Of a stretch of 64,000 nt of DNA, positions 10,928 to 24,400 are shown piece by piece (the stretch's first letter is position 1; each line of letters starts with the position of its first letter). Origin of the DNA: Steromphala cineraria (lineage: Eukaryota > Mollusca > Gastropoda > Trochida > Trochidae); assembly GCA_916613615.1 (NCBI GenBank), contig OU744737.1, forward strand, positions 3,678,001 through 3,742,000. Reading direction: 5' to 3'. Made by a program: the position numbers and the translations under genes. The notes below the pieces were generated by a model, which saw only the letters and a list, made by a program, of their open reading frames with translations, ran no database searches and was not told where the DNA came from.

Positions 10928-13221
10928 TTGGATACAATATCCATGTCTCGAAACTCTTCAAACGGAAAAACTTTCCTCCTAATACTGCAATGCCAAGGAT
11001 TGACTTTGTTAAGTGGGCGTGTCTCAGACGTCTTTAATTTTGAGTTGATTCGTAGCAAAAGACAGATATCACATGTTCAGTCACTAATTTCTTACAGTTT
11101 AGATGTAAAATATATTGGTTAGTTACAACATCAATGTCAAGCAACTCTTGAATGTGAAAAAAACCTCCTCCTAATACTGCAATACCAAGGATTGAGTATT
11201 TCATGAGGGCATGTCACAGACGCCTTTAATTTTGAGTTGATTCTTAGCAAAAGACAGAAATCACATGTTCAGTCACTCATTTCTGACACTTCAAGTGTAC
11301 AACATGCTGGTTGGATACAATATCCATGTCTCGAAACTCTTAAAACGGAAAAACTTTCCTCCTAATACTGCAATGCCAAGGATTGACTATTTTAAGTGGG
11401 CGTGTCTCAGACGTCTTTAATTTTGAGTTGATTCTTAGCAAAAGACAGATATCACATGTTCAGTTACTCATTTCTTACAGTTTAGATGTAAAATATATTT
11501 GATAGTTACAACATCAATGTCAAGCAACTCTTGAATGTGAAAAAACATCCTCCTAATACTGCAATACCAAGGATTGAGTATTTCATGAGGGCATGTCTCA
11601 GATGTCTTAAATTTTAAGTTGATTCTTAGCAAAAGACAGATATCACATGTTCAGTCACTCATTTCTAACACTTTAGATGTAAAATATGCTGGTTGGATAC
11701 AATGTCCATGTCTAGAATCTCTTAAAACGAAAAAACTTTCCTCCTAATACTGCAATGCCAAGGATTGACTATTTTAAGTGGGCGTGTCTCAGACGTCTTT
11801 AATTTTCGTTTGATTCTTAGCAAAAGACAAATATCACATGTTCAGTCACTCATTTCTAACACTTTAGATGTAAAATATGCTGGTTGGATACAATATCCAT
11901 GTCTAGAAACTCTTAAAACGGAAAAACTTTCCTCCTAATACTGCAATGCCAAGGATTGACTATTTTAAGTGGGCGTGTCTCAGATGTCTTTACTTTTCGT
12001 TTGATTCCTAGCAAAAGACAGATATCACATGATCAGTCACTCAATTCTAATACTTTAGATGTAAAATATGCTGGTTGGATACAATATCCATGTCTAGAAA
12101 CTCTTAAAACGGAAAAACTTTCCTCCTAATACTGCAATGCCAAGGATTGACTATTTTAAGTGGGCGTGTCTCAGACGTCTTTAATTTTCGTTTGATTCTT
12201 AGCAAAAGATAGATATGACATTTTCTGTCACTCATTTCTAACACTTAAGATGTAAAATATGCTGGTTGGATACAATATCCATGTCTCGAAACTCTTCAAA
12301 CGGAAAAACTTTCCTCCTAATACTGCAATGCCAAGGATTGACTTTGTAAAGTGGGCGTGTCTCAGACGTCTTTAATTTTGAGTTGATTCTTAGCAAAAGA
12401 CAGATATCACATGTTCAGTCACTAATTTCTTACAGTTTAGATGTAAAATATATTGGTTAGTTACAACATCAATGTCAAGCAACTCTTGAATGTGAAAAAA
12501 ACCTCCTCCTAATACTGCAATACCAAGGATTGAGTATTTCATGAGGGCATGTCACAGACGCCTTTAATTTTGAGTTGATTCTTAGCAAAAGACAGAAATC
12601 ACATGTTCAGTCACTCATTTCTGACACTTCAAGTGTACAACATGCTGGTTGGATACACTATCCATGTCTCGAAACTCTTAAAACGGAAAAACTTTCCTCC
12701 TAATACTGCAATGCCAAGGATTGACTATTTTAAGTGGGCGTGTCTCAGACGTCTTTAATTTTGAGTTGATTCTTAGCAAAAGACAGATATCACATGTTCA
12801 GTTACTCATTTCTTACAGTTTAGATGTAAAATATATTTGATAGTTACAACATCAATGTCAAGCAACTCTTGAATGTGAAAAAACATCCTCCTAATACTGC
12901 AATACCAAGGATTGAGTATTTCATGAGGGCATGTCTCAGATGTCTTAAATTTTAAGTTGATTCTTAGCAAAAGACAGATATCACATGTTCAGTCACTCAT
13001 TTCTAACACTTTAGATGTAAAATATGCTGGTTGGATACAATGTCCATGTCTAGAATCTCTTAAAACGAAAAAACTTTCCTCCTAATACTGCAATGCCAAG
13101 GATTGACTATTTTAAGTGGGCGTGTCTCAGACGTCTTTAATTTTCGTTTGATTCTTAGCAAAAGACAAATATCACATGTTCAGTCACTCATTTCTAACAC
13201 TTTAGATGTAAAATATGCTGG
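10928..13221 (+). repeat. 12-monomer tandem duplication, copy 2
   Basis: 2,294 bp, offset 2,295 from copy 1 (2,294 after an A-run difference). The 5-bp deletion of copy 1 is absent. The monomer just before the copy (about 10,800-10,927) is X3-like with GGGAGTGTTTCAG and GATCTCACATATTCTG, unlike the X5 before copy 1, so the duplication starts near the beginning of X1. Confidence 0.88.
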
Positions 13222-14750
13222 TTGGATACAATATCCATGTCTAGAAACTCTTAAAACGGAAAAACTTTCCTCCTAATACTGCAATGCCAAGGATTGACTA
13301 TTTTAAGTGGGCGTGTCTCAGATGTCTTTACTTTTCGTTTGATTCCTAGCAAAAGACAGATATCACATGATCAGTCACTCAATTCTAATACTTTAGATGT
13401 AAAATATGCTGGTTGGATACAATATCCATGTCTAGAAACTCATAAAACGGAAAAACTTTCCTCCTAATACTGCAATGCCAAGGATTGACTATTTTAAGTG
13501 GGCGTGTCTCAGACGTCTTTAATTTTCGTTTGATTCTTAGCAAAAGATAGATATCACATTTTCTGTCACTCATTTCTAACACTTTAGATGTAAAATATGC
13601 TGGTTGGATACAATATCCATGTCTCGAAACTCTTCAAACGGAAAAACTTTCCTCCTAATACTGCAATGCCAAGGATTGACTTTGTTAAGTGGGCGTGTCT
13701 CAGACGTCTTTAATTTTGAGTTGATTCTTAGCAAAAGACAGATATCACATGTTCAGTCACTAATTTCTTACAGTTTAGATGTAAAATATATTGGTTAGTT
13801 ACAACATCAATGTCAAGCAACTCTTGAATGTGAAAAAAAACCTCCTCCTAATACTGCAATACCAAGGATTGAGTATTTCATGAGGGCATGTCACAGACGC
13901 CTTTAATTTTGAGTTGATTCTTAGCAAAAGACAGAAATCACATGTTCAGTCACTCATTTCTGACACTTCAAGTGTACAATATGCTGGTTGGATACAATAT
14001 CCATGTCTCGAAACTCTTAAAACGGAAAAACTTTCCTCCTAATACTGCAATGCCAAGGATTGACTATTTTAAGTGGGCGTGTCTCAGACGTCTTTAATTT
14101 TGAGTTGATTCTTAGCAAAAGACAGATATCACATGTTCAGTTACTCATTTCTTACAGTTTAGATGTAAAATATATTTGATAGTTACAACATCAATGTCAA
14201 GCAACTCTTGAATGTGAAAAAACATCCTCCTAATACTGCAATACAAAGGATTGAGTATTTCATGAGGGCATGTCTCAGATGTCTTAAATTTTAAGTTGAT
14301 TCTTAGCAAAAGACAGATATCACATGTTCAGTCACTCATTTCTAACACTTTAGATGTAAAATATGCTGGTTGGATACAATGTCCATGTCTAGAATCTCTT
14401 AAAACGAAAGAACTTTCCTCCTAATACTGCAATGCCAAGGATTGACTATTTTAAGTGGGAGTGTTTCAGACGTCTTTAACTTCGTTTAAGTCTAAGCAAA
14501 AGACAGATCTCACATATTCTGTCACTCATTTCCAACACTTTAGATGTAAAATATGCTGGTTGGATACAATGTCCATGTCTAGAATCTCTTAAAACGGAAA
14601 AACTTTCCTCCTAATACTGCAATGCCAAGGATTGACTTTGTTAAGTGGGCGTGTCTCAGACGTCCTTAATTTTCGTTTGATTCTTAGCAAAAGACAGATA
14701 TCACATGTTCAGTCACTCATTTCTAACACTTTAGATGTAAAATATGCTGG
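13222..14750 (+). repeat. 8-monomer block X4-X5-X1-Y1-X2-Y2'-X3-X6
   Basis: 1,529 bp. The X3-like monomer carries GGGAGTGTTTCAG and GATCTCACATATTC, and the X6-like monomer has ACGTCCTTAATTTTCG. Related blocks follow 33,184 (+19,580) and 40,184 (a further +7,000). This copy has a unique 1-bp loss near 14,480 (TTTAACTTCG for TTTAACTTTCG), so later offsets become 19,581. Confidence 0.85.
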
Positions 14751-17700
14751 TTGGATACAATGTCCATGTCTAGAATCTCTTAAAATGGAAAAACTTTCCT
14801 CCTAATACTGCAATGCCAAGGATTGACTATTTTAAGTGTGCGTGTCTCAGACGTCTTTAACTTTCATTTGATTCTTAGCAAATTTCTCGAAACTCTTCAA
14901 ACGGAAAAACTTTCCTCCTAATACTGCAATGCCAAGCATTGACTTTGTTAAGTGGGCATGTCTCAGACGTCTTTAATTTTGAGTTGATTCTTAGCAAAAG
15001 ACAGATATCACATGTTCAGTCACTAATTTTTTACAGTTTAGATGTAAAATATATTGGTTAGTTACAACATCAATGTCAAGCAACTCTTGAATGTGAAAAA
15101 AACCTCCTCCTAATACTGCAATACCAAGGATTGAGTATTTCATGAGGGCATGTCACAGACGCCTTTAATTTTGAGTTGATTCTTAGCAAAAGACAGAAAT
15201 CACATGTTCAGTCACTCATTTCTGACACCTTAAGTGTACAATATGCTGATTAGATACAATAGCCATGTCTCGAAACTCTTAAATCTGAAAAAAATTCCTC
15301 CCAATACTGCAATGCCAAGGATTGACTATTTTAAGTGGGCGTGTCTCAGACGTCTTTAACTTTCGTTTAAGTCTAAGCAAAAGACAGATATCACATGTTC
15401 TGTCACTCATTTCTAACACTTTAGATGTAAAATATGCTGGTTGGATACAATATCCATGTCTCGAAACTCTTAAAACGGAAAAACTTTCCTCCTAATACTG
15501 CAATGCCAAGGATTGACTATTTTAAGTGGGCGTGTCTCAGATGTCTTTACTTTACGTTTGATTCCTAGTTAAAGACAGATATCACATGATCAGTCACTCA
15601 ATTCTAATACTTTAGATGTAAAATATGCTGGTTGGATACAATATCCATGTCTAGAAACTCTTAAAACGGAAAAACTTTCCTCCTAATACTGCAATGCCAA
15701 GGATTGACTATTTTAAGTGGGCGTGTCTCAGACGTCTTTAATTTTCGTTTGATTCTTAGCAAAAGATATATATCACATTTTCTGTCACTCATTTCTAACA
15801 CTTTAGATGTAAAATATGCTGGTTGGATACAATATCCATGTCTCGAAACTCTTCAAACGGAAAAACTTTCCTCCTAATACTGCAATGCCAAGGATTGACT
15901 TTGTTAAGTGGGCGTGTCTCAGACGTCTTTAATTTTGAGTTGATTCTTAGCAAAAGACAGATATCACATGTTCAGTCACTAATTTCTTACAGTTTAGATG
16001 TAAAATATATCGGTTAGTTACAACATCAATGTCAAGCAACTCTTGAATGTGAAAAAAACCTCCTCCTAATACTGCAATACCAAGGATTGAGTATTTCATG
16101 AGGGCATGTCACAGACGCCTTTAATTTTGAGTTGATTCTTAGCAAAAGACAGAAATCACATGTTCAGTCACTCATTTCTGACACTTCAAGTGTACAACAT
16201 GCTGGTTGGATACAATATCCATGTCTCGAAACTCTTGAAACGGAAAAACTTTCCTCCTAATACTGCAATGCCAAGGATTGACTATTTGAAGTGGGCGTGT
16301 CTCAGACGTCTTTAATTTTGAGTTGATTCTTAGCAAAAGACAGATATCACATGTTCAGTTACTCATTTCTTACAGTTTAGATGTAAAATATATTTGATAG
16401 TTACAACATCAATGTCAAGCAACTCTTGAATGTGAAAAAACATCCTCCTAATACTGCAATACCAAGGATTGAGTATTTCATGAGGGCATGTCTCAGATGT
16501 CTTAAATTTTAAGTTGATTCTTAGCAAAAGACAGATATCACATGTTCAGTCACTCATTTCTAACACTTTAGATGTAAAATATGCTGGTTGGATACAATAT
16601 CCATGTCTAGAAACTCTTAAAACGGAAAAACTTTCCTCCTAATACTGCAATGCCAAGGATTGACTATTTTAAGTGGGCGTGTCTCAGATGTCTTTACTTT
16701 TCGTTTGATTCCTAGCAAAAGACAGATATCACATGATCAGTCACTCAATTCTAATACTTTAGATGTAAAATATGCTGGTTGGATACAATATCCATGTCTA
16801 GAAACTCTTAAAACGGAAAAACTTTCCTCCTAATACTGCAATGCCAAGGATTGACTATTTTAAGTGGGCGTGTCTCAGACGTCTTTAATTTTCGTTTGAT
16901 TCTTAGCAAAAGATAGATATCACATTTTCTGTCACTCATTTCTAACACTTTAGATGTAAAATATGCTGGTTGGATACAATATCCATGTCTAGAAACTCTT
17001 TAAACGGAAAAACTTTCCTCCTAATACTGCAATGCCAAGGATTGACTATTTTAAGTGGGCGTGTCTCAGATGTCTTTACTTTTCGTTTGATTCCTAGCAA
17101 AAGACAGATATCACATGATCAGTCACTCAATTCTAATACTTTAGATGTAAAATATGCTGGTTGGATACAATATCCATGTCTAGAAACTCTTCAAACGGAA
17201 AAACTTTCCTCCTAATACTGCAATGCCAAGGATTGACTATTTTAAGTGGGCGTGTCTCAGACGTCTTTAATTTTCGTTTGATTCTTAGCAAAAGATAGAT
17301 ATCACATTTTCTGTCACTCATTTCTAACACTTTAGATGTAAAATATGCTGGTTGGATACAATATCCATGTCTCGAAACTCTTCAAACGGAAAAACTTTCC
17401 TCCTAATACTGCAATGCCAAGGATTGACTTTGTTAAGTGGGCGTGTCTCAGACGTCTTTAATTTTGAGTTGATTCTTAGCAAAAGACAGATATCACATGT
17501 TCAGTCACTAATTTCTTACAGTTTAGATGTAAAATATATTGGTTAGTTACAACATCAATGTCAAGCAACTCTTGAATGTGAAAAAAACCTCCTCCTAATA
17601 CTGCAATGCCAAGGGTTGACTATTTTAAGTGGGCGTGTCTCAGACGTCTTTTATTTTCGTTTGATTCTTAGCAAAAGACAGATATCACATGTTCAGTCAC

Positions 17701-18690
17701 TCATTTCTAACATTTTAGATGTAAAATATGCTGGTTGGATACAATATCCATGTCTCGAAACTCTCAAAACGGAAAAACTTTCCTCCTAATACTGCAATGC
17801 CAAGGATTGACTATTTTAAGTGGGCGTGTCTCAGACGTCTTTAATTTTCGTTTGATTCTTAGCAAAAGATAGATATCACATTTTCTGTCACTCATTTCTA
17901 ACACTTTAGATGTAAAATATGCTGGTTGGATACAATATCCATGTCTAGAAACTCTTCAAACGGAAAAACTTTCCTCCTAATACTGCAATGCCAAGGATTG
18001 ACTTTGTTAAGTGGGCGTGTCTCACACGTCTTTAATTTTGAGTTGATTCTTAGCAAAAGACAGATATCACATGTTCAGTCACTAATTTCTTACAGTTTAG
18101 ATGTAAAATATATTGGCTAGTTACAACATCAATGTCAAGCAACTCTTGAATGTGAAAAAAACCTCCTCCTAATACTGCAATACCAAGGATTGAGTATTTC
18201 ATGAGGGCATATCACAGACGCCTTTAATTTTGAGTTGATTCTTAGCAAAAGACAGAAATCACATGTTCAGTCACTCATTTCTGACACTTCAAGTGTACAA
18301 CATGTTGATTGGATACAATAGCCATGTCTCGAAACTCTTAAATCGGAAAAAGATTCCTCCTAATACTGCAATGCCAAGGATTGACTATTTTAAGTGGGCG
18401 TGTCTCAGACGTCTTTAATTTTGAGTTGATTCTTAGCAAAAGACAGATATCACATGTTCAGTTACTCATTTCTTACAATTTAGATGTAAAATATATTTGA
18501 TAGTTGTAACATCAATGTCAAGCAACTCTTGAATGTGAAAAAACATCCTCCTAATACTGCAATACCAAGGATTGAGTATTTCATGAGGGCATGTCTCAGA
18601 TGTCTTTAATTTTAAGTTGATTCTTAGCAAAAGACAGATATCACATGTTCAGTCACTCATTTCTAACACTTTAGATGTAAAATATGCTGG
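14751..18690 (+). repeat. 3,940-bp tandem duplication, copy 1
   Basis: 20 full monomers plus one Xt (20 x 191.2 + 116). It starts at an X monomer with CAATGTCC and CTTAAAATGG. Shared markers with copy 2 are CCAAGCATTG in the X1 after Xt, GATATATATCAC (15,763 and 19,703), and TATATCGGTTAG (16,00x and 19,94x). Confidence 0.87.
14831..14946 (+). repeat. Truncated monomer Xt no. 2 (116 bp)
   Basis: Junction at 14882/14883, in the T form (CAAATTTCTCG rather than CAAATGTCTCG). The following X1 has CCAAGCATTG. Counterparts are no. 3 (+3,940) and no. 6 (+19,581). Confidence 0.93.
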
Positions 18691-18770
18691 TTGGATACAA
18701 TGTCCATGTCTAGAATCTCTTAAAATGGAAAAACTTTCCTCCTAATACTGCAATGCCAAGGATTGACTAT

Positions 18771-18886
18771 TTTAAGTGTGCGTGTCTCAGATGTCTTTAA
18801 CTTTCATTTGATTCTTAGCAAATTTCTCGAAACTCTTCAAACGGAAAAACTTTCCTCCTAATACTGCAATGCCAAGCATTGACTTT
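18771..18886 (+). repeat. Truncated monomer Xt no. 3 (116 bp)
   Basis: Junction at 18822/18823, T form. It differs from no. 2 by CAGATGTC in place of CAGACGTC, a CpG transition. The next X1 again has CCAAGCATTG. Confidence 0.93.
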
Positions 18887-20909
18887 GTTAAGTGGGCATG
18901 TCTCAGACGTCTTTAATTTTGAGTTGATTCTTAGCAAAAGACAGATATCACATGTTCAGTCACTAATTTCTTACAGTTTAGATGTAAAATATATTGGTTA
19001 GTTACAACATCAATGTCAAGCAACTCTTGAATGTGAAAAAAACCTCCTCCTAATACTGCAATACCAAGGATTGAGTATTTCATGAGGGCATGTCACAGAC
19101 GCCTTTAATTTTGAGTTGATTCTTAGCAAAAGACAGAAATCACATGTTCAGTCACTCTTTTCTGACACCTTAAGTGTGCAATATGCTGATTAGATACAAT
19201 AGCCATGTCTCGAAACTCTTAAATCTGAAAAAAATTCCTCCCAATACTGCAATGCCAAGGATTGACTATTTTAAGTGGGCGTGTCTCAGACGTCTTTAAC
19301 TTTCGTTTAAGTCTAAGCAAAAGACAGATATCACATGTTCTGTCACTCATTTCTAACACTTTAGATGTAAAATATGCTGGTTGGATACAATATCCAGGTC
19401 TCGAAACTCTTAAAACGGAAAAACTTTCCTCCTAATACTGCAATGCCAAGGATTGACTATTTTAAGTGGGCGTGTCTCAGATGTCTTTACTTTACGTTTG
19501 ATTCCTAGTTAAAGACAGATATCACATGATCAGTCACTCAATTCTAATACTTTAGATGTAAAATATGCTGGTTGGATACAATATCCATGTCTAGAAACTC
19601 TTAAAACGGAAAAACTTTCCTCCTAATACTGCAATGCCAAGGATTGACTATTTTAAGTGGGCGTGTCTCAGACGTCTTTAATTTTCGTTTGATTCTTAGC
19701 AAAAGATATATATCACATTTTCTGTCACTCATTTCTAACACTTTAGATGTAAAATATGCTGGTTGGATACAATATCCATGTCTCGAAACTCTTCAAACGG
19801 AAAAACTTTCCTCCTAATACTGCAATGCCAAGGATTGACTTTGTTAAGTGGGCGTGTCTCAGACGTCTTTAATTTTGAGTTGATTCTTAGCAAAAGACAG
19901 ATATCACATGTTCAGTCACTAATTTCTTACAGTTTAGATGTAAAATATATCGGTTAGTTACAACATCAATGTCAAGCAACTCTTGAATGTGAAAAAAACC
20001 TCCTCCTAATACTGCAATACCAAGGATTGAGTATTTCATGAGGGCATGTCACAGACGCCTTTAATTTTGAGTTGATTCTTAGCAAAAGACAGAAATCACA
20101 TGTTCAGTCACTCATTTCTGACACTTCAAGTGTACAACATGCTGGTTGGATACAATATCCATGTCTCGAAACTCTTGAAACGGAAAAACTTTCCTCCTAA
20201 TACTGCAATGCCAAGGATTGACTATTTGAAGTGGGCGTGTCTCAGACGTCTTTAATTTTGAGTTGATTCTTAGCAAAAGACAGATATCACATGTTCAGTT
20301 ACTCATTTCTTACAGTTTAGATGTAAAATATATTTGATAGTTACAACATCAATGTCAAGCAACTCTTGAATGTGAAAAAACATCCTCCTAATACTGCAAT
20401 ACCAAGGATTGAGTATTTCATGAGGGCATGTCTCAGATGTCTTAAATTTTAAGTTGATTCTTAGCAAAAGACAGATATCACATGTTCAGTCACTCATTTC
20501 TAACACTTTAGATGTAAAATATGCTGGTTGGATACAATATCCATGTCTAGAAACTCTTAAAACGGAAAAACTTTCCTCCTAATACTGCAATGCCAAGGAT
20601 TGACTATTTTAAGTGGGCGTGTCTCAGATGTCTTTACTTTTCGTTTGATTCCTAGCAAAAGACAGATATCACATGATCAGTCACTCAATTCTAATACTTT
20701 AGATGTAAAATATGCTGGTTGGATACAATATCCATGTCTAGAAACTCTTAAAACGGAAAAACTTTCCTCCAAATATTGCAATGCCAAGGATTGACTATTT
20801 TAAGTGGGCGTGTCTCAGACGTCTTTAATTTTCGTTTGATTCTTAGCAAAAGATAGATATCACATTTTCTGTCACTCATTTCTAACACTTTAGATGTAAA
20901 ATATGCTGG

Positions 20910-21483
20910 TTGGATACAATATCCATGTCTAGAAACTCTTAAAACGGAAAAACTTTCCTCCTAATACTGCAATGCCAAGGATTGACTATTTTAAGTGGGC
21001 GTGTCTCAGACGTCTTTAATTTTCGTTTGATTCTTAGCAAAAGATAGATATCACATTTTCTGTCACTCATTTCTAACACTTTAGATGTAAAATATGCTGG
21101 TTGGATACAATATCCATGTCTCGAAACTCTTCAAACGGAAAAACTTTCCTCCTAATACTGCAATGCCAAGGATTGACTTTGTTAAGTGGGCGTGTCTCAG
21201 ACGTCTTTAATTTTGAGTTGATTCTTAGCAAAAGACAGATATCACATGTTCAGTCACTAATTTCTTACAGTTTAGATGTAAAATATATTGGTTAGTTACA
21301 ACATCAATGTCAAGCAACTCTTGAATGTGAAAAAAACCTCCTCCTAATACTGCAATACCAAGGATTGAGTATTTCATGAGGGCATGTCACAGACGCCTTT
21401 AATTTTGAGTTGATTCTTAGCAAAAGACAGAAATCACATGTTCAGTCACTCATTTCTAACACTTTAGATGTAAAATATGCTGG
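20910..21483 (+). repeat. Three-monomer insertion X5-X1-Y1' (574 bp)
   Basis: Present in copy 2 of the 3,940-bp duplication and absent at the matching point of copy 1 (just before 16970). The inserted monomers match standard local types, so this is a copy-number gain of array units and not a foreign insert. Confidence 0.8.
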
Positions 21484-24400
21484 TTGGATACAATATCCAT
21501 GTCTAGAAACTCTTTAAACGGAAAAACTTTCCTCCTAATACTGCAATGCCAAGGATTGACTATTTTAAGTGGGCGTGTCTCAGATGTCTTTACTTTTCGT
21601 TTGATTCCTAGCAAAAGACAGATATCACATGATCAGTCACTCAATTCTAATACTTTAGATGTAAAATATGCTGGTTGGATACAATATCCATGTCTAGAAA
21701 CTCTTAAAACGGAAAAACTTTCCTCCTAATACTGCAATGCCAAGGATTGACTATTTTAAGTGGGCGTGTCTCAGACGTCTTTAATTTTCGTTTGATTCTT
21801 AGCAAAAGATAGATATCACATTTTCTGTCACTCATTTCTAACACTTTAGATGTAAAATATGCTGGTTGGATACAATATCCATGTCTCGAAACTCTTCAAA
21901 CGGAAAAACTTTCCTCCTAATACTGCAATGCCAAGGATTGACTTTGTTAAGTGGGCGTGTCTCAGACGTCTTTAATTTTGAGTTGATTCTTAGCAAAAGA
22001 CAGATATCACATGTTCAGTCACTAATTTCTTACAGTTTAGATGTAAAATATATTGGTTAGTTACAACATCAATGTCAAGCAACTCTTGAATGTGAAAAAA
22101 ACATCCTCCTAATACTGCAATGCCAAGGGTTGACTATTTTAAGTGGGCGTGTCTCAGACGTCTTTTATTTTCGTTTGATTCTTAGCAAAAGACAGATATC
22201 ACATGTTCAGTCACTCATTTCTAACATTTTAGATGTAAAATATGCTGGTTGGATACAATATCCATGTCTCGAAACTCTCAAAACGGAAAACCTTTCCTCC
22301 TAATACTGCAATGCCAAGGATTGACTATTTTAAGTGGGCGTGTCTCAGACGTCTTTAATTTTCGTTTGATTCTTAGCAAAAGATAGATATCACATTTTCT
22401 GTCACTCATTTCTAACACTTTAGATGTAAAATATGCTGGTTGGATACAATATCCATGTCTAGAAACTCTTCAAACGGAAAAACTTTCCTCCTAATACTGC
22501 AATGCCAAGGATTGACTTTGTTAAGTGGGCGTGTCTCAGACGTCTTTAATTTTGAGTTGATTCTTAGCAAAAGACAGATATCACATGTTCAGTCACTAAT
22601 TTCTTACAGTTTAGATGTAAAATATATTGGCTAGTTACAACATCAATGTCAAGTAACTCTTGAATGTGAAAAAAACCTCCTCCTAATACTGCAATACCAA
22701 GGATTGAGTATTTCATGAGGGCATATCACAGACGCCTTTAATTTTGAGTTGATTCTTAGCAAAAGACAGAAATCACATGTTCAGTCACTCATTTCTGACA
22801 CTTCAAGTGTACAACATGTTGATTGGATACAATAGCCATGTCTCGAAACTCTTAAATCGGAAAAAGATTCCTCCTAATACTGCAATGCCAAGGATTGACT
22901 ATTTTAAGTGGGCGTGTCTCAGACGTCTTTAATTTTGAGTTGATTCTTAGCAAAAGACAGATATCACATGTTCAGTTACTCATTTCTTACAATTTAGATG
23001 TAAAATATATTTGATAGTTGTAACATCAATGTCAAGCAACTCTTGAATGTGAAAAAACATCCTCCTAATACTGCAATACCAAGGATTGAGTATTTCATGA
23101 GGGCATGTCTCAGATGTCTTTAATTTTAAGTTGATTCTTAGCAAAAGACAGAAATCACATGTTCAGTCACTCTTTTCTGACACCTTAAGTGTACAATATG
23201 CTGATTAGATACAATAGCCATGTCTCGAAACTCTTAAATCTGAAAAAAATTCCTCCCAATACTGCAATGCCAAGGATTGACTATTTTAAGTGGGCGTGTC
23301 TCAGACGTCTTTAACTTTCGTTTAAGTCTAAGCAAAAGACAGATATCACATGTTCTGTCACTCATTTCTAACACTTTAGATGTAAAATATGCTGGTTGGA
23401 TACAATATCCATGTCTAGAAACTCTTAAAACGGAAAAACTTTCCTCCTAATACTGCAATGCCAAGGATTGACTATTTTAAGTGGGCGTGTCTCAGACGTC
23501 TTTAATTTTCGTTTGATTCTTAGCAAAAGATATATATCACATTTTCTGTCACTCATTTCTAACACTTTAGATGTAAAATATGCTGGTTGGATACAATATC
23601 CATGTCTCGAAACTCTTCAAACGGAAAAACTTTCCTCCTAATACTGCAATGCCAAGGATTGACTTTGTTAAGTGGGCGTGTCTCAGACGTCTTTAATTTT
23701 GAGTTGATTCTTAGCAAAAGACAGATATCACATGTTCAGTCACTAATTTCTTACAGTTTAGATGTAAAATATATTGGTTAGTTACAACATCAATGTCAAG
23801 CAACTCTTGAATGTGAAAAAAACCTCCTCCTAATACTGCAATACCAAGGATTGAGTATTTCATGAGGGCATGTCACAGACGCCTTTAATTTTGAGTTGAT
23901 TCTTAGCAAAAGACAGAAATCACATGTTCAGTCACTCATTTCTGACACTTCAAGTGTACAACATGCTGGTTGGATACAATATCCATGTCTCGAAACTCTT
24001 GAAACGGAAAAACTTTCCTCCTAATACTGCAATGCCAAGGATTGACTATTTGAAGTGGGCGTGTCTCAGACGTCTTTAATTTTGAGTTGATTCTTAGCAA
24101 AAGACAGATATCACATGTTCAGTTACTCATTTCTTACAGTTTAGATGTAAAATATATTTGATAGTTACAACATCAATGTCAAGCAACTCTTGAATGTGAA
24201 AAAACATCCTCCTAATACTGCAATACCAAGGATTGAGTATTTCATGAGGGCATGTCTCAGATGTCTTAAATTTTAAGTTGATTCTTAGCAAAAGACAGAT
24301 ATCACATGTTCAGTCACTCATTTCTAACACTTTAGATGTAAAATATGCTGGTTGGATACAATATCCATGTCTAGAAACTCTTGAAACGGAAAAACTTTCC

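Larger units (their letters stand above)
18691..23204 (+). repeat. 3,940-bp tandem duplication, copy 2, with a 574-bp gain
   Basis: 4,514 bp. It aligns to copy 1 at +3,940 up to about 20,909 and at +4,514 from 21,484 on. The difference is three extra monomers, X5-X1-Y1', at 20910-21483. The right end meets an X3 monomer at 23205. Confidence 0.86.
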
